NCBI RefSeq assembly: GCF_008033115.1
Contig: NZ_CP041203.1
Coordinates: 1,302,001 to 1,366,000 of the forward strand
From: Cellulomonas sp. Y8
GTDB taxonomy: Bacteria > Actinomycetota > Actinomycetes > Actinomycetales > Cellulomonadaceae
Reading direction: 5' to 3'
DNA: 64,000 nucleotides
Both the position numbers and the translations under genes were made by a program. The notes beneath the pieces were generated by a model. The model was not told the origin of the DNA, ran no database searches, and saw only the letters and a program-made list of their open reading frames with translations. Positions within the stretch are counted from its first letter, which is position 1; each line of letters opens with the position of its first letter. Shown one piece after another: positions 9,361 through 18,544 of the stretch.

Positions 9361-9408
9361 GCTGCGAGCTGCGAGCTGCGAGCTGCCAGCTGCCAGCTGC
9401 CAGCTGCC
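9361..9408. repeat. 7-bp tandem repeat array
   Basis: Consecutive 7-mers: several copies of GAGCTGC, then several of CAGCTGC, differing at one base. It lies in the 358-bp gap (9164-9521) between the aldo/keto reductase start and the stop of the 9.5-10.7 kb gene. Apart from this array and the hairpin at 9447, I see no gene in that gap. Confidence 0.8.
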
Positions 9409-9446
9409 AAGGCTCCGCGGACCGGGGCTCCGTGGCGACGGGGCAA

Positions 9447-9493
9447 CCGACGCGTCGAGCGAGCAGTCGCCGACTACTCGCTCGACGTGTCGG
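9447..9493. terminator. Hairpin after the 9.5-10.7 kb gene
   Basis: Arms 9447-9463 and 9477-9493 pair over 17 bp with one G/T wobble. The loop has an inner 4-bp stem (AGTC/GACT). It starts 29 nt beyond the stop codon of the minus-strand gene and is probably its terminator. Confidence 0.65.
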
Positions 9494-9521
9494 CTGCGCT
9501 CGGCGGGCGCGCGAAGGCAGC

Positions 9522-10706
9522 TCAGAGGGGGTAGGCGGCGTACAGGTTGCGGATGTCGGCGGCCGGTCCCCGGACGACGAACACCGTGGTGCCGTTGCTC
9601 CACGCCGCGACGCCGGTGCCGTCCCCCGCGTCGACGACCGTGACCGTGCCGGTGGGTGCACCGCCGACGAGGACCTCGCCCTGCAGCAGCACGGCGGGGC
9701 CGGCGGCGGCCGCGGTCGGGTCGGCGGAGGCGCCGTCGGTGGCCTCGCCGCTCGCCGCGTCCGCCGCGTCCGCCGCGTCCGCCGCGTCCGCCGCCGGGAG
9801 CGTCGCCGCGACCGCCGCGAGCGCCGTGGCGGCCTCCTCGGGCGTCTCCCACTGCCCGGCCTGCACGCTGACGGTGCCGTCGGCCCCGTCGGTGTACGTC
9901 TCGGCGTAGGCCTCGACGGCGCCCTGGGCGAGCCAGGCCTCGTCGTCGGCGGAGGACGCCAGCGCGTACTGCAGCAGCGTGGTCGGCAGCGCGCCCGCGA
10001 ACGCCGTGGTCGCGGCGCGGGCCGCCGGGGCGACCGAGGCGGTGGGCGACGGCAGCACCACGTCCGGCGGCGCGGCAGCCGTGCCGCCGGCGTCGTCGCG
10101 GGTGAGGAACCAGGCCGCACCCGCGCCGCCGAGCACGAGCACCGCGGCGGCGACCGCACCGACGACGACCCACCGGCGCCGGCCGCGGGCGGGCGTCGTG
10201 GCGTCGGGCCCGTCCGGGTCGTCGCCGCCTGGACCCGCGTCCGTCGTGTCGCCCGCTCCCGCGGCGTGCAGCGCCGCGTCCGCGCGCGCCAGGGCCGCGG
10301 TGCGGGCCTGGGCCTCGCCGGCCTGGAGCGCGGCGTCCGCACGGGCGAGGGCCGCGGTCCGCTCGGCGGGGTCGACCGGCTGCGACGGGGCGGCGTCGTC
10401 CGCGGCGGCGAACCGCCGGCTGCGCCGGGTGGGCGGCGGCGGGACGTCGCCGGGGGCCGGGTCGGCGGGCGGGCCGGCGGGGGTCCACGCGGCGGCAGGA
10501 GAGGCGGGGGCGGCGGGCGCCACCGGAGCCGACGGGGTCGTCGCACCCGCGGCCGTCGTCGCACCCGCCGAGGCACCCGCCCCGGCCTCCGCACCGTCGT
10601 CGCCGCGCAGGCTCGGCCACCGCGGCCGGTCGTCGCCGAACCGCCCGACGCCCGCCGCCGGCGTGCCGGTCTCCCGGCGCGCGAAGCGCCCGTCGGTGTC
10701 ACTCAT
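9522..10706 (-). CDS. Unknown single-pass membrane protein with Ala/Pro-rich cytoplasmic part
   Basis: 394 aa, not recognised as a named family. Residues 1-about 165 are low-complexity (Ala, Pro, Gly, Asp), including two partly duplicated ALARADAAL segments. A transmembrane helix (VVVGAVAAAVLVLGGAGAAW) follows near residues 175-195. The remaining about 190 residues form a predicted extracytoplasmic domain with a run of ADA repeats. The layout resembles actinobacterial proteins with a cytoplasmic tail, one TM segment and a small outer domain. Start ATG at 10706. A TAGGCT box on the minus strand near 10775-10780 could be its -10 element. Confidence 0.7.
   Translation of the reverse strand: MSDTDGRFARRETGTPAAGVGRFGDDRPRWPSLRGDDGAEAGAGASAGATTAAGATTPSAPVAPAAPASPAAAWTPAGPPADPAPGDVPPPPTRRSRRFAAADDAAPSQPVDPAERTAALARADAALQAGEAQARTAALARADAALHAAGAGDTTDAGPGGDDPDGPDATTPARGRRRWVVVGAVAAAVLVLGGAGAAWFLTRDDAGGTAAAPPDVVLPSPTASVAPAARAATTAFAGALPTTLLQYALASSADDEAWLAQGAVEAYAETYTDGADGTVSVQAGQWETPEEAATALAAVAATLPAADAADAADAADAASGEATDGASADPTAAAAGPAVLLQGEVLVGGAPTGTVTVVDAGDGTGVAAWSNGTTVFVVRGPAADIRNLYAAYPL
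9754..9789. repeat. 9-bp tandem repeat coding for (ADA)n
   Basis: Four perfect copies of GCCGCGTCC on the plus strand, read on the minus strand as repeated Ala-Asp-Ala, in the outer domain of the unknown membrane protein. The in-frame period suggests length variation between strains. Confidence 0.85.
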
Positions 10707-10830
10707 GCACGAACTCCTGCCGCCTTCCGGTCGGGCGCGGCCGCGTCAGCGCGCCGGCCCGGAGGTCCCGCGGCAGCCTAGCGGCCGGGCGGCGGCTCCT
10801 GGCGGACCGGCGCGGGCGGGCGTGCGCCCC

Positions 10831-12481
10831 TCAGGCGAGCAGGTCCCGCCGCCGGAACGCGACGACGCCCCCGCCGACCAGCGCGACGGCGACCGCCGTG
10901 AGGACGAGCACCGCGGGCCAGTCCATCGGCTCGGCGGGCATCCCCGGCGTGTACCGGAGCGGGGACGCGACGTCGCTGCCGTCCGGGAGCACCCCGCCGA
11001 GCATCGCGGTGAGCGCGACGTAGCCGAGGTACGCCCACGCCAGCCCGAACGCGCGCGGCCCGACCCCCAGGACGAGCACCGCCGCGCCGGTCACCGCCAT
11101 CAGCGCGGGCACCTGCGCGAGTGCCGCGCCGAGCAGCCGGGGCACCAGCGCGGGGTCGTCGAGGGTGCTCGCCGCCGTCAGGCCCATGACCAGCCCGCCG
11201 AGCAGCACCATGGCCGTCACCGCGCCGAGCACGACCGCGAGCTGCGCGCCGAGCCACCGCGCGCGGCCCACCGACCCCGCGAGCACGTGCGCGGCGCGGC
11301 CCGCCGCCTCCTCCGCGCGCACCGCCCCGACGCCCTGGACGCCCGCCGCGGCGGCCAGCGCCACCGCCACGAGCAGGTACCGGGCCAGCGCCGCGTCCGC
11401 CGCCGCGGCCGACCCCTGGCCGAAGAACGCCCCGAGGGCGGGCTCGTCCTCGATGAACTGCACGACCTCGCGGGCCAGCACCCCGACGAGCCCGCAGATC
11501 GCGGCCACCCCGACGGCCCAGCCCGCGAGCGCCCCGGCGAGCCGGCGCAGCGTCACGGCCGCGACCCCCGTGAGGCGCGGTGAGGCGTGCGCACGGCCGG
11601 GGCGCTCGGGCAGCAGGCCGTCGCCGAGGTCGCGCCGCTCCGCCAGCAGCGCCGCGACCCCGAACACGGCGGCGGAGGCGAGCACCGGCAGCGCGAGCGG
11701 CCACCAGCGCTCGTCGACCCAGGCGCGCGTGGCCTGCGACCAGCCGAACGGGGACAGCCAGCTCAGCACGCTGCCGCTCTCCGGGGCGCGGACGTCCCCC
11801 ACGGCGCGCAGCACGAACCCCGCGCCGATCGCCGCCGTCCCCAGCATCGAGGCCGTCCGGGCGTGCGTGACGAGCTGGGCGGCCACCGCGGCGGTCGCGC
11901 CGAACGTGAGACCGACCAGACCGCAGCCGAGCCCGAAGGCCAGCGCCCCGGCGGCCGGCAGGCCCGTGCCGACCAGCGCGGCGGCGAGCGCGAGCCCGAT
12001 CGCGAGGTCAGCGAGCGTCACGACGACGACCGCCGCGAGCACCGGCGCGTCCCGCCCCACCGGCGTCGACCGGACCACCTCGAGGAGCCCCGACTCCTCG
12101 GCCCCGCGCAGGTGCCGCACCACGAGCAGCACCGACATGATCGCGAGCGCGAGCGCGACCCAGGCGCCGAGCTCGTTCGCGACCATCGCGCCGATCGTGT
12201 AGTCGTCGAGGCCGTACCCCCGGACCGCCGAGGGCCGTCGCCGCGGGCGATCGCATGAGCTCGGCGCGCGCGGCGCGGGACTCGGGCGTCGGGAACAGGT
12301 CCGCCTCCGACGACGCGGACACGGCGGTCAGCCCGGCGACGGCGACCAGCCACACGGGCAGCCGCACCCGCTCGACCCGCAGCGCCACCCGGACCAGCGC
12401 CCCGGTGCCGGCCCAGCGGTCCGTCGCACCCCGGGACGCCGGTGCCGCGGGGCGGGCGGCGGGCGTGGCCACGGCGGTCAC
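10831..12481 (-). pseudogene. ABC-2 type exporter permease, frameshifted near the N-terminus
   Basis: Membrane subunit of a two-component ABC exporter, about 550 aa if repaired, with about twelve hydrophobic segments. The start is GTG 12481, overlapping the ATPase stop as GTGA. The first about 88 residues lie in one frame. At the five-base C run 12217-12221 (G run in the message) an extra base shifts the frame; the rest, from [12 protein letters not shown], is in the next frame and intact to 10831. Removing one base restores an uninterrupted protein. Either a sequencing error or a real inactivating insertion. The resistance-type exporter role is inferred from the TetR gene beside it. Confidence 0.8.
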
Positions 12482-13408
12482 CGCGGGCTCCCGACGGTCT
12501 CGCCGTACTCCCGGAGGAACAGGTCCTCGAGCGTCGGCGGGTGCGCGGTGACGCCCCGGACCCCGAACCGCGGGCAGCAGCGCCAGCACGTCGTCCAGCG
12601 CCTCGGCGTCGACGTCGAGCCGGACGTGCCCGTCGACGCGTGCGGGGTCGTGCACGCCCGGCGCACCCTGCAGTGCGGCGAGCGCGGCGTCGGGGTCCTG
12701 CAGCGAGACGACGACCGCGGTCCGGGTCAGCCCGCGGAGCTCGTCGAGCGTCCCCGACCGCACCGCGCGGCCGGCGCGGATGATCGTGACCCGCTCGCAG
12801 AGCGCCTCCACCTCCGCGAGGATGTGGCTGGACAGCAGCACCGTGCGCCCGTCCCCGGCGGCCTCGCGGATGCACCGCTGGAACTCCGCCTCCATCAGCG
12901 GGTCCAGACCGCTCGTCGGCTCGTCGAGGACCAGCAGCGGGACGTCGGCCGCGAGCGCGGCGACCAGCGCGACCTTCTGCCGGTTGCCCTTGGAGTACGC
13001 GCGCACCCGCACGGTGGGGTCGAGCTCGAACCGCCCGACGAGGTCGTCGCGCCGCCGCGGGTCGAGCCCGCCGCGCAGCCGCCCGAGCAGGTCGATCGCC
13101 TCGCCGCCGGTCAGGTTGGGCCACAGGTCGACCTCCCCCGGCACGTACGCCAGGTGGTGGTGCAGGGCGACGGCGTCCCGCCACGGGTCGGCGCCGAGCA
13201 CCCGGGCCTCGCCCGCGTCGGCGCGCAGCATGCCGAGCAGCACCCGGATGGTCGTCGACTTGCCGGCGCCGTTCGGGCCGAGGAACCCGTGCACCTCCCC
13301 CGCGCGCACGGTCAGGTCGAGCCCGTCGAGCGCCCGTCGGCGGCCGAACGCCTTGACGAGGCCGCGGACCTCGACGGCGGCGGCGGCGGTGGTCGGGTGG
13401 CTGGTCAT
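12478..13408 (-). pseudogene. ABC exporter ATP-binding subunit, frameshifted near the C-terminus
   Basis: About 310 aa. Walker [10 protein letters not shown], the signature region [10 protein letters not shown], Walker [13 protein letters not shown] and the switch His in SSHIL are all intact. After LALLP an extra base in the 3-base run 12572-12574 shifts the frame. The expected ending ([19 protein letters not shown]) is found one base over and stops at 12478. The nucleotide-binding core is complete, so only the last about 30 residues are affected. Start ATG 13408 overlaps the TetR stop (ATGA). Operon order is tetR-ATPase-permease. Confidence 0.85.
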
Positions 13409-14064
13409 GGTTCCTCCCGGGCGAGCTCGTCGATCGCCGCCGCCAGCAGGTCGTGGTCGGTGAGCAGCGGCTCGGTCAGCATCTCCATCGCCGGGACGAC
13501 CGCCCAGCGGGACAGCGCGGTGAACGCGGCGACGGGTTCGAGCGTCGGCGACGGCGCGCGGCCCGCCTCGGCGTCGATGAGCGCGAGCTGCAGCAGCCCG
13601 ACGCTCTGGGCGACCAGGTAGCGGGCCCGCCCCGCCGGGTCGACCGACGGGCTCACGGTGCCCGCCGCGACCCCGAGCGCCAGGTAGTCCTCGGTCGCGG
13701 CGACCATGTCCTCGACGAACCGGGACGCGAGCGCGCCGCCGGCCGCGAGGCTGCGGACGACGTAGCCGAACACCGGCCCGTACTGCGTGAGGTCGGCCAG
13801 GTGCGCCATCGACTCGCGGGGCGTCTCGGTGGTGAGCGACGCCTCCTTCTGCGACCGGATGCGGTCCAGGACGTACGCGTCGCAGGCGGCCCGGAGGCCG
13901 TCCTTGGAGCCGAAGTGGTGGATGACCAGCGCCGGGCTCACGCCCGCGTCGGCGGCGACGGCGCGCAGGCCGGCGCCGAAGCCGTCGCGGGCGAACCGCA
14001 GCAGCGCCGCGTCCCGGATCCGGGCGCGGGCGGTCAGGTCGTCGTCGGTCGTCGCTGAACGCAC
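13405..14064 (-). CDS. TetR-family repressor of the exporter operon
   Basis: 219 aa. N-terminal helix-turn-helix (about residues 10-56) with [14 protein letters not shown] and the recognition segment [16 protein letters not shown]; the rest is a helical ligand-binding and dimer domain. It is the first gene of a three-gene operon with the ABC exporter, with 4-bp overlaps. The GTG start at 14064 lies 7 nt after a TAGTCT box, so translation is probably leaderless. A perfect palindrome spans the start codon, which implies autorepression. The inducer is unknown. Confidence 0.92.
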   Translation of the reverse strand: MRSATTDDDLTARARIRDAALLRFARDGFGAGLRAVAADAGVSPALVIHHFGSKDGLRAACDAYVLDRIRSQKEASLTTETPRESMAHLADLTQYGPVFGYVVRSLAAGGALASRFVEDMVAATEDYLALGVAAGTVSPSVDPAGRARYLVAQSVGLLQLALIDAEAGRAPSPTLEPVAAFTALSRWAVVPAMEMLTEPLLTDHDLLAAAIDELAREEP

Positions 14065-14090
14065 GTTCAGCAGACTAAACGCGTGTTCAG
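14055..14090. promoter_or_regulatory. Tandem TetR operator over the exporter-operon promoter
   Basis: CTGAACG-CA-CGTTCAG (14055-14070) is a perfect 7+7 palindrome covering the GTG start. A diverged copy, CTAAACG-CG-TGTTCAG, follows at 14075-14090. The minus-strand -10 box TAGTCT (14074-14079) overlaps the start of the second copy. Spacing of 20 bp puts both on one DNA face. Confidence 0.7.
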
Positions 14091-14124
14091 CCCGGCGGCA
14101 AGGGGGCGCATCGACCCGGTGGCG

Positions 14125-15540
14125 TCAGCCCTCGGCGCGCGCCTGCACCCGGGCGGTGTCGGCGCGGGTGAGCCGCACCGCCTCGCCGAGGTCGGCCGCC
14201 TGCGCGACCCGCATACCCTCCGGCCCCTGGCCCTTCTCCAGCGACCCGGCCGGCACCACCGCGTGCGTGAACCCGAGCCGCGCCGCCTCCGCGAGCCGGC
14301 GCGCCGTCCCGGTCACCGGGCGGATCTCCCCCGCGAGCCCGACCTCGCCGATCGCGACCAGTCGCGGCGGCAGCGCCACGTTCTCCCGGCTGCTGACGGT
14401 CGCGAGCGCGAGCGCCAGGTCCGCCGCGGGCTCGACGACGCGGGCGCCGCCGACCGTCGACACGTACACGTCCTGGTCCCCGACCTTGAGGCCCGCGCGC
14501 CGCTGCAGCACCGCGAGCACCATCGCGAGCCGGCTGCCGTCGACGCCGCTCGTCGTCCGGCGGGGGTTGCTCAGCATCGACGGCGCGACGAGCGCCTGCA
14601 CCTCGGTGGCCAGCGGGCGCCGGCCCTCGAGCGTCACGGTCACGCAGGTGCCCGGGACGTGGTGCCGCTCGTGCGAGACGAACAGCCCCGACGGGTCGGC
14701 GAGCCCGACGATGCCCGTCTCGGTGAGGTCGAAGCACCCGACCTCGTCGGTCGGGCCGAACCGGTTCTTGGTCGCGCGCAGCAGCCGCAGCCGGGAGTGC
14801 CGGTCGCCCTCGAACTGGCACACCACGTCGACGAGGTGCTCCAGCGTGCGGGGTCCCGCGACCGACCCGTCCTTGGTGACGTGCCCGACCAGCAGCACCG
14901 GCAGCGCGCGCTCCTTGGCGGCGGAGATCAGCGCGGCGGCGACCTCGCGCACCTGGGCCACGCCGCCCGGCGACCCCTCGACGGCCGACGACGCGACCGT
15001 CTGCACCGAGTCGAGCACCAGCAGGTCGGGCTCCGTCTGCGCCAGGTGCCCGAGGATCGTGCCGAGGTCGGTCTCGGCCGTCAGCAGCAGCGTGTCCGCC
15101 AGCGCCCCGATCCGCTCGGCGCGCAGCCGCACCTGGCCCGCGGACTCCTCGCCGGTCACGTAGAGCACGGTGCGGCCGCCGGTCGCGGCGCGGCTGGCGA
15201 CGTCGAGCAGCAGCGTCGACTTGCCGACCCCCGGCTCCCCCGCGAGCAGCACGACGGCGCCCGGGACGAGGCCGCCGCCCAGCACCCGGTCGAGCTCCCC
15301 CACGCCGGTGGGCAGCGCGCGGGCCGCCTCGACGTCGATCTCCGCGATCGGCCGGGCCGCCCCGCGCAGCGGCACCATGACCGCCGTCCGCGGCGCCGCC
15401 CCGCCCGGACCCGTGTCCTCCGACACCGAGCCCCAGGTCTGGCACTCGCCGCACCGGCCCACCCACTTGGACGTCGTCCAGCCGCACTCGGTGCAGCGGA
15501 AGGCGGGCCGGGCGGTCCGGGAGGAGGTGGTGGTCGACAC
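14125..15540 (-). CDS. radA: DNA repair protein RadA
   Basis: 471 aa. N-terminal zinc finger CTECGW...CGECQ, Walker A GEPGVGKST, the RadA-specific KNRFG motif and a C-terminal Lon-like domain containing GGARVVEPAADLA. RadA is a RecA-like ATPase that drives branch migration of recombination intermediates. GTG 15540 is taken as the start because a TAGCGT box ends 7 nt before it and the zinc finger begins at once. It is divergent from disA, with which it is often adjacent in actinobacteria and Firmicutes; DisA and RadA are known to interact. Confidence 0.96.
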   Translation of the reverse strand: MSTTTSSRTARPAFRCTECGWTTSKWVGRCGECQTWGSVSEDTGPGGAAPRTAVMVPLRGAARPIAEIDVEAARALPTGVGELDRVLGGGLVPGAVVLLAGEPGVGKSTLLLDVASRAATGGRTVLYVTGEESAGQVRLRAERIGALADTLLLTAETDLGTILGHLAQTEPDLLVLDSVQTVASSAVEGSPGGVAQVREVAAALISAAKERALPVLLVGHVTKDGSVAGPRTLEHLVDVVCQFEGDRHSRLRLLRATKNRFGPTDEVGCFDLTETGIVGLADPSGLFVSHERHHVPGTCVTVTLEGRRPLATEVQALVAPSMLSNPRRTTSGVDGSRLAMVLAVLQRRAGLKVGDQDVYVSTVGGARVVEPAADLALALATVSSRENVALPPRLVAIGEVGLAGEIRPVTGTARRLAEAARLGFTHAVVPAGSLEKGQGPEGMRVAQAADLGEAVRLTRADTARVQARAEG

Positions 15541-15547
15541 GGCCGTC

Positions 15548-15553
15548 ACGCTA
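15548..15553 (-). promoter_or_regulatory. -10 box of leaderless radA
   Basis: TAGCGT on the minus strand, 7 nt before the radA GTG. The spacing fits transcription starting at the start codon. Confidence 0.5.
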
Positions 15554-15646
15554 ACGGCCGCCACCGACAGCCTCCGGCGCCGCACCGTGACCGAATCGCG
15601 ACGTCCACGCCGCGCGCACCGCACGCGGCGTGTCCCCGGCGGCCCG

Positions 15647-15652
15647 TAGGAT
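15647..15652 (+). promoter_or_regulatory. -10 box of leaderless disA
   Basis: TAGGAT, 6 nt before the disA GTG. No clear -35 element is visible. Confidence 0.5.
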
Positions 15653-15658
15653 CGCGCC

Positions 15659-16735
15659 GTGCCCACCACCACGCCGCCCGACGACCTGCTGCGGCACACG
15701 CTCGCCGCGGTCGCGCCCGGCACCGAGCTGCGCGACGGCCTGGAGCGCATCCTGCGCGGCCGCACCGGCGCGCTCATCGTGCTCGGGCACGACGCGACGG
15801 TCGAGAGCATCTGCTCCGGCGGGTTCGAGCTCGACGTCGAGTTCTCCGCCACCCGGCTCCGCGAGCTCGCGAAGATGGACGGCGCGATCGTCATGGACCC
15901 GGCCTCGCGCCGCATCCTGCGCGCCGCCGTGCAGCTGCTCCCGGACCCGACCATCTCGACGTCCGAGTCCGGCACCCGGCACCGCACGGCCGAGCGCGTC
16001 GCCAAGCAGACCGGCCTGCCGGTCATCTCGGTGTCCGCGTCGATGCGGATCATCGCCCTGTACGTCGGCGAGCAGCGGCACGTGCTGGAGAACGCCGACG
16101 CGATCATGTCCCGCGCCAACCAGGCGCTCGCGACGCTCGAGCGGTACAAGGCCCGGCTCGACGAGGTCAGCGGCACGCTGTCGGCGCTCGAGATCGAGGA
16201 CCTCGTCACCGTCCGCGACGTGTGCGTGGTCGTGCAGCGCCAGGAGATGGTGCGCCGCATCTCCGAGGAGATCGCGGGCTACGTGGTCGAGCTCGGCACC
16301 GACGGCCGCCTGCTGTCCCTGCAGCTCGACGAGCTCACCGGCGGCATCGGCTCCGACAGCGAGCTGGTGATCCGCGACTACCTCGACGCGTCCCGCCGGG
16401 ACGGGGACGCGATCGCCGCCTCGCTGTCCGCGCTCGACTCGACCGAGCTGCTCGACCTCGCGCTCATCGCGCGCGAGCTCGGCCTGCCGTCGGGCGTCGA
16501 GATGCTGGACGCCGCGACCGGCCCGCGCGGCTACCGGCTGCTCTCCAAGGTCCCGCGCCTGCCCGCGGCGATCGTCGACCGGCTCGTCGGGCACTTCAGC
16601 GGCCTGCAGAAGCTGCTGGCCGCCAACATCGACGACCTCATGGCGGTGGACGGCGTGGGCGAGCAGCGCGCCCGCGCGGTGCGCGAGGGCCTGTCCCGGC
16701 TCGCGGAGTCGAGCATCCTCGAGCGCTACGTCTGA
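15659..16735 (+). CDS. disA: DNA-integrity scanning diadenylate cyclase
   Basis: 358 aa, usual length. The DAC domain carries the catalytic DGA motif (residues 74-76) and RHR motif (107-109). A helical linker follows, then a C-terminal HhH DNA-binding domain ([19 protein letters not shown]). The octamer makes c-di-AMP from two ATP while scanning DNA and slows at branched structures. It begins with GTG just after TAGGAT. It is divergent from radA across 118 bp that holds both promoters and nothing else. Confidence 0.97.
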   Translation: MPTTTPPDDLLRHTLAAVAPGTELRDGLERILRGRTGALIVLGHDATVESICSGGFELDVEFSATRLRELAKMDGAIVMDPASRRILRAAVQLLPDPTISTSESGTRHRTAERVAKQTGLPVISVSASMRIIALYVGEQRHVLENADAIMSRANQALATLERYKARLDEVSGTLSALEIEDLVTVRDVCVVVQRQEMVRRISEEIAGYVVELGTDGRLLSLQLDELTGGIGSDSELVIRDYLDASRRDGDAIAASLSALDSTELLDLALIARELGLPSGVEMLDAATGPRGYRLLSKVPRLPAAIVDRLVGHFSGLQKLLAANIDDLMAVDGVGEQRARAVREGLSRLAESSILERYV

Positions 16736-16771
16736 CCGGCGCCACGTCGGACCGGCGGGTCGCCCCGCGGG

Positions 16772-17365
16772 TCACTCCAGCCCGAACACCACCGGCTGGG
16801 TGCTGACCCCGCCGAGCGCGAGCACGGCCTGGTAGGTCCCCGGCTGCGCCTCCGGCTGATCCGGCGCGCAGCCCTCGACGGAGCGGGTGCGGTCCCACTG
16901 CACCGGGCGCTCGTCGGCCTGGTCGGGCGCGAGCAGCAGCTGCAGGGTCTCCCCCGTGGCGCAGTCGGTGCTCGCCCAGATGCGGTCGCTGCCCGAGGTG
17001 ATGAGCACCTGGCGCTGCGCGTCGCCGGCGTCGAGCAGGCAGGGCGTGCTGCCGGTGTTGGTGATGCGGATCGTGAAGGTCGGCAGCTGGCCCGCCGGGT
17101 AGGTCGTCGCGTCGGCGGTCATCTCGAGGCCGATCGCGCCCGGCTCGCACGCGGGCGTGCCGGCGGTCGACTCCTCCTCGGTGGGGGTCGGCGTGGTCGC
17201 ACCGTCGGTGGGCGCGGCGGCGTCGTCGCCACCCCCGCCGCCGAGCAGCGCCCGCACGCCGAACACGGCGAGCACCACGACCAGCACGAGCACCAGCACG
17301 ACCACGGCCCGCCGGATCCAGTACACGCGCGCGGGCAGCGAGCCCTCCGGCCGCAGCACGCCCAT
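16772..17365 (-). CDS. Membrane-anchored protein with a beta-sandwich outer domain, unknown function
   Basis: 197 aa. A hydrophobic segment (about residues 19-42, Val/Leu-rich) is followed by a Gly-Asp-Ala-Pro-Thr linker. The outer domain has paired Cys residues and pattern YPAGQLPTFTIRITNTGS, like the beta-sandwich domains annotated as DUF4232/DUF4352 in actinobacteria. No catalytic residues can be named. ATG 17365 is the start. It is divergent from mutY, with a nested palindrome between them at 17460-17525. Confidence 0.75.
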   Translation of the reverse strand: MGVLRPEGSLPARVYWIRRAVVVLVLVLVVVLAVFGVRALLGGGGGDDAAAPTDGATTPTPTEEESTAGTPACEPGAIGLEMTADATTYPAGQLPTFTIRITNTGSTPCLLDAGDAQRQVLITSGSDRIWASTDCATGETLQLLLAPDQADERPVQWDRTRSVEGCAPDQPEAQPGTYQAVLALGGVSTQPVVFGLE

Positions 17366-17459
17366 GTCCCGGTCCCTCCGCTCGATCTGCCGCCCACGCT
17401 AACGCGGCGAGGCCCCACCCCCGGTGACCTCCGGGGGGACACGCGGGCCGCAGGCGCCG

Positions 17460-17525
17460 GTCCCCACCCGATCCTCGCGTGATCACCCGATCGACCGGGT
17501 GGCGACGCGAGAACCGGGTGGGGAC
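17460..17525. repeat. Nested palindrome with 19-bp motif period
   Basis: CACCCG at 17465 and 17484, then inverted CGGGTG at 17496 and 17515, each pair 19 bp apart. The folded form has stems of 11, 7 and 6 bp separated by symmetric 3-nt internal loops. It lies in the divergent gap (17366-17575), so it is not a simple terminator. Confidence 0.7.
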
Positions 17526-17575
17526 GTCGCGGGCGCGGCGCGGGCCGGGCGATTCGGCGCGCGCGGCCGGGCCGG

Positions 17576-18544
17576 GTGAGGATGTGCGGCGTGCTGCCGA
17601 CCTCCGCCGCCGACGCCGCGCGCGCCGACGCCCCCGTCGACCCCGCGCTCGCCGACGGGATCCGCGCGGACGTCGTCGACTGGTTCGGCGCGCACGCCCG
17701 CGACCTCCCCTGGCGGCACCCCGACCGGACCCCGTGGGGCGTGCTGGTCAGCGAGGTGATGCTGCAGCAGACGCCGGTCGTCCGCGTCGAGCCCGCGTGG
17801 CGCGCGTGGACCACCCGCTGGCCCACGCCCGCCGACCTCGCCGCCGCGAGCCCGGCCGACGTGCTGCGCGCCTGGGACCGGCTCGGCTACCCCCGGCGCG
17901 CGCTGCGGCTGCAGGAGTGCGCGCAGGCGGTCGTCGAGCAGCACGGCGGCGTGGTGCCGTCCGACGAGGACGCCCTGCTCGCGCTGCCCGGCATCGGGTC
18001 CTACACGGCTGCGGCGGTGCGGGCGTTCGCGTTCGGGCTGCGGTCCGTCGTGCTCGACACCAACGTGCGCCGGGTGCTCGCGCGGGTGGCCGAGGGCGCC
18101 GCGCTGCCGGCCCCGGCACTGGCCGTCGGGGAGCGGCGGCTGGCGGAGGCGTTCGTCCCCGCCGACGACGACGGCGCCGCGCGCTGGGCGGCCGCCTCGA
18201 TGGAGCTCGGCGCGCTGGTGTGCACCGCCCGGGCGCCGCGGTGCGAGGCGTGCCCCGTGGCCGACCGGTGCGCGTGGCGCCTGGCCGGCAAGCCCGACGA
18301 CGCGCACGCCCTCCGGCGCCGCACGCAGAAGTGGGCGGGCACCGACCGGCAGGTGCGCGGGCGGATCATGGCGCTGCTGCGCGAGGCGCTGGAGCCGGCG
18401 CCGGCCGAGGCGGTCGCGGCGGTCTGGCCCGACGACGTCCAGCGGGACCGCTGCCTCGCCGGGCTGCTGGTCGACGGCCTGGTCGAGCGGGTCCCGGGCG
18501 AGGACCCGGAGCGCCCGCGCTACCGCCTCCCCGCGGGGGCCTAG
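17576..18544 (+). CDS. mutY: A/G-specific adenine glycosylase
   Basis: 322 aa. Removes adenine mispaired with 8-oxoguanine. The helix-hairpin-helix LPGIGSYTAAAV with catalytic Asp in VLDTNVRRV is present, as is the 4Fe-4S motif C-x6-C-x2-C-x5-C (CTARAPRCEACPVADRC). VMLQQTPVVRVEPAW holds the family QQT motif. The C-terminal MutT-like domain is short, as in many actinobacterial MutY. GTG 17576 or the ATG two codons later could be used. The stop codon shares CTAG with the stop of argA on the other strand. Confidence 0.95.
   Translation: MRMCGVLPTSAADAARADAPVDPALADGIRADVVDWFGAHARDLPWRHPDRTPWGVLVSEVMLQQTPVVRVEPAWRAWTTRWPTPADLAAASPADVLRAWDRLGYPRRALRLQECAQAVVEQHGGVVPSDEDALLALPGIGSYTAAAVRAFAFGLRSVVLDTNVRRVLARVAEGAALPAPALAVGERRLAEAFVPADDDGAARWAAASMELGALVCTARAPRCEACPVADRCAWRLAGKPDDAHALRRRTQKWAGTDRQVRGRIMALLREALEPAPAEAVAAVWPDDVQRDRCLAGLLVDGLVERVPGEDPERPRYRLPAGA

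Noticed and set aside
9361..9408. CRISPR-like repeats
   Set aside because: Units of 7 bp without spacers; a simple tandem repeat. No cas genes in the window.
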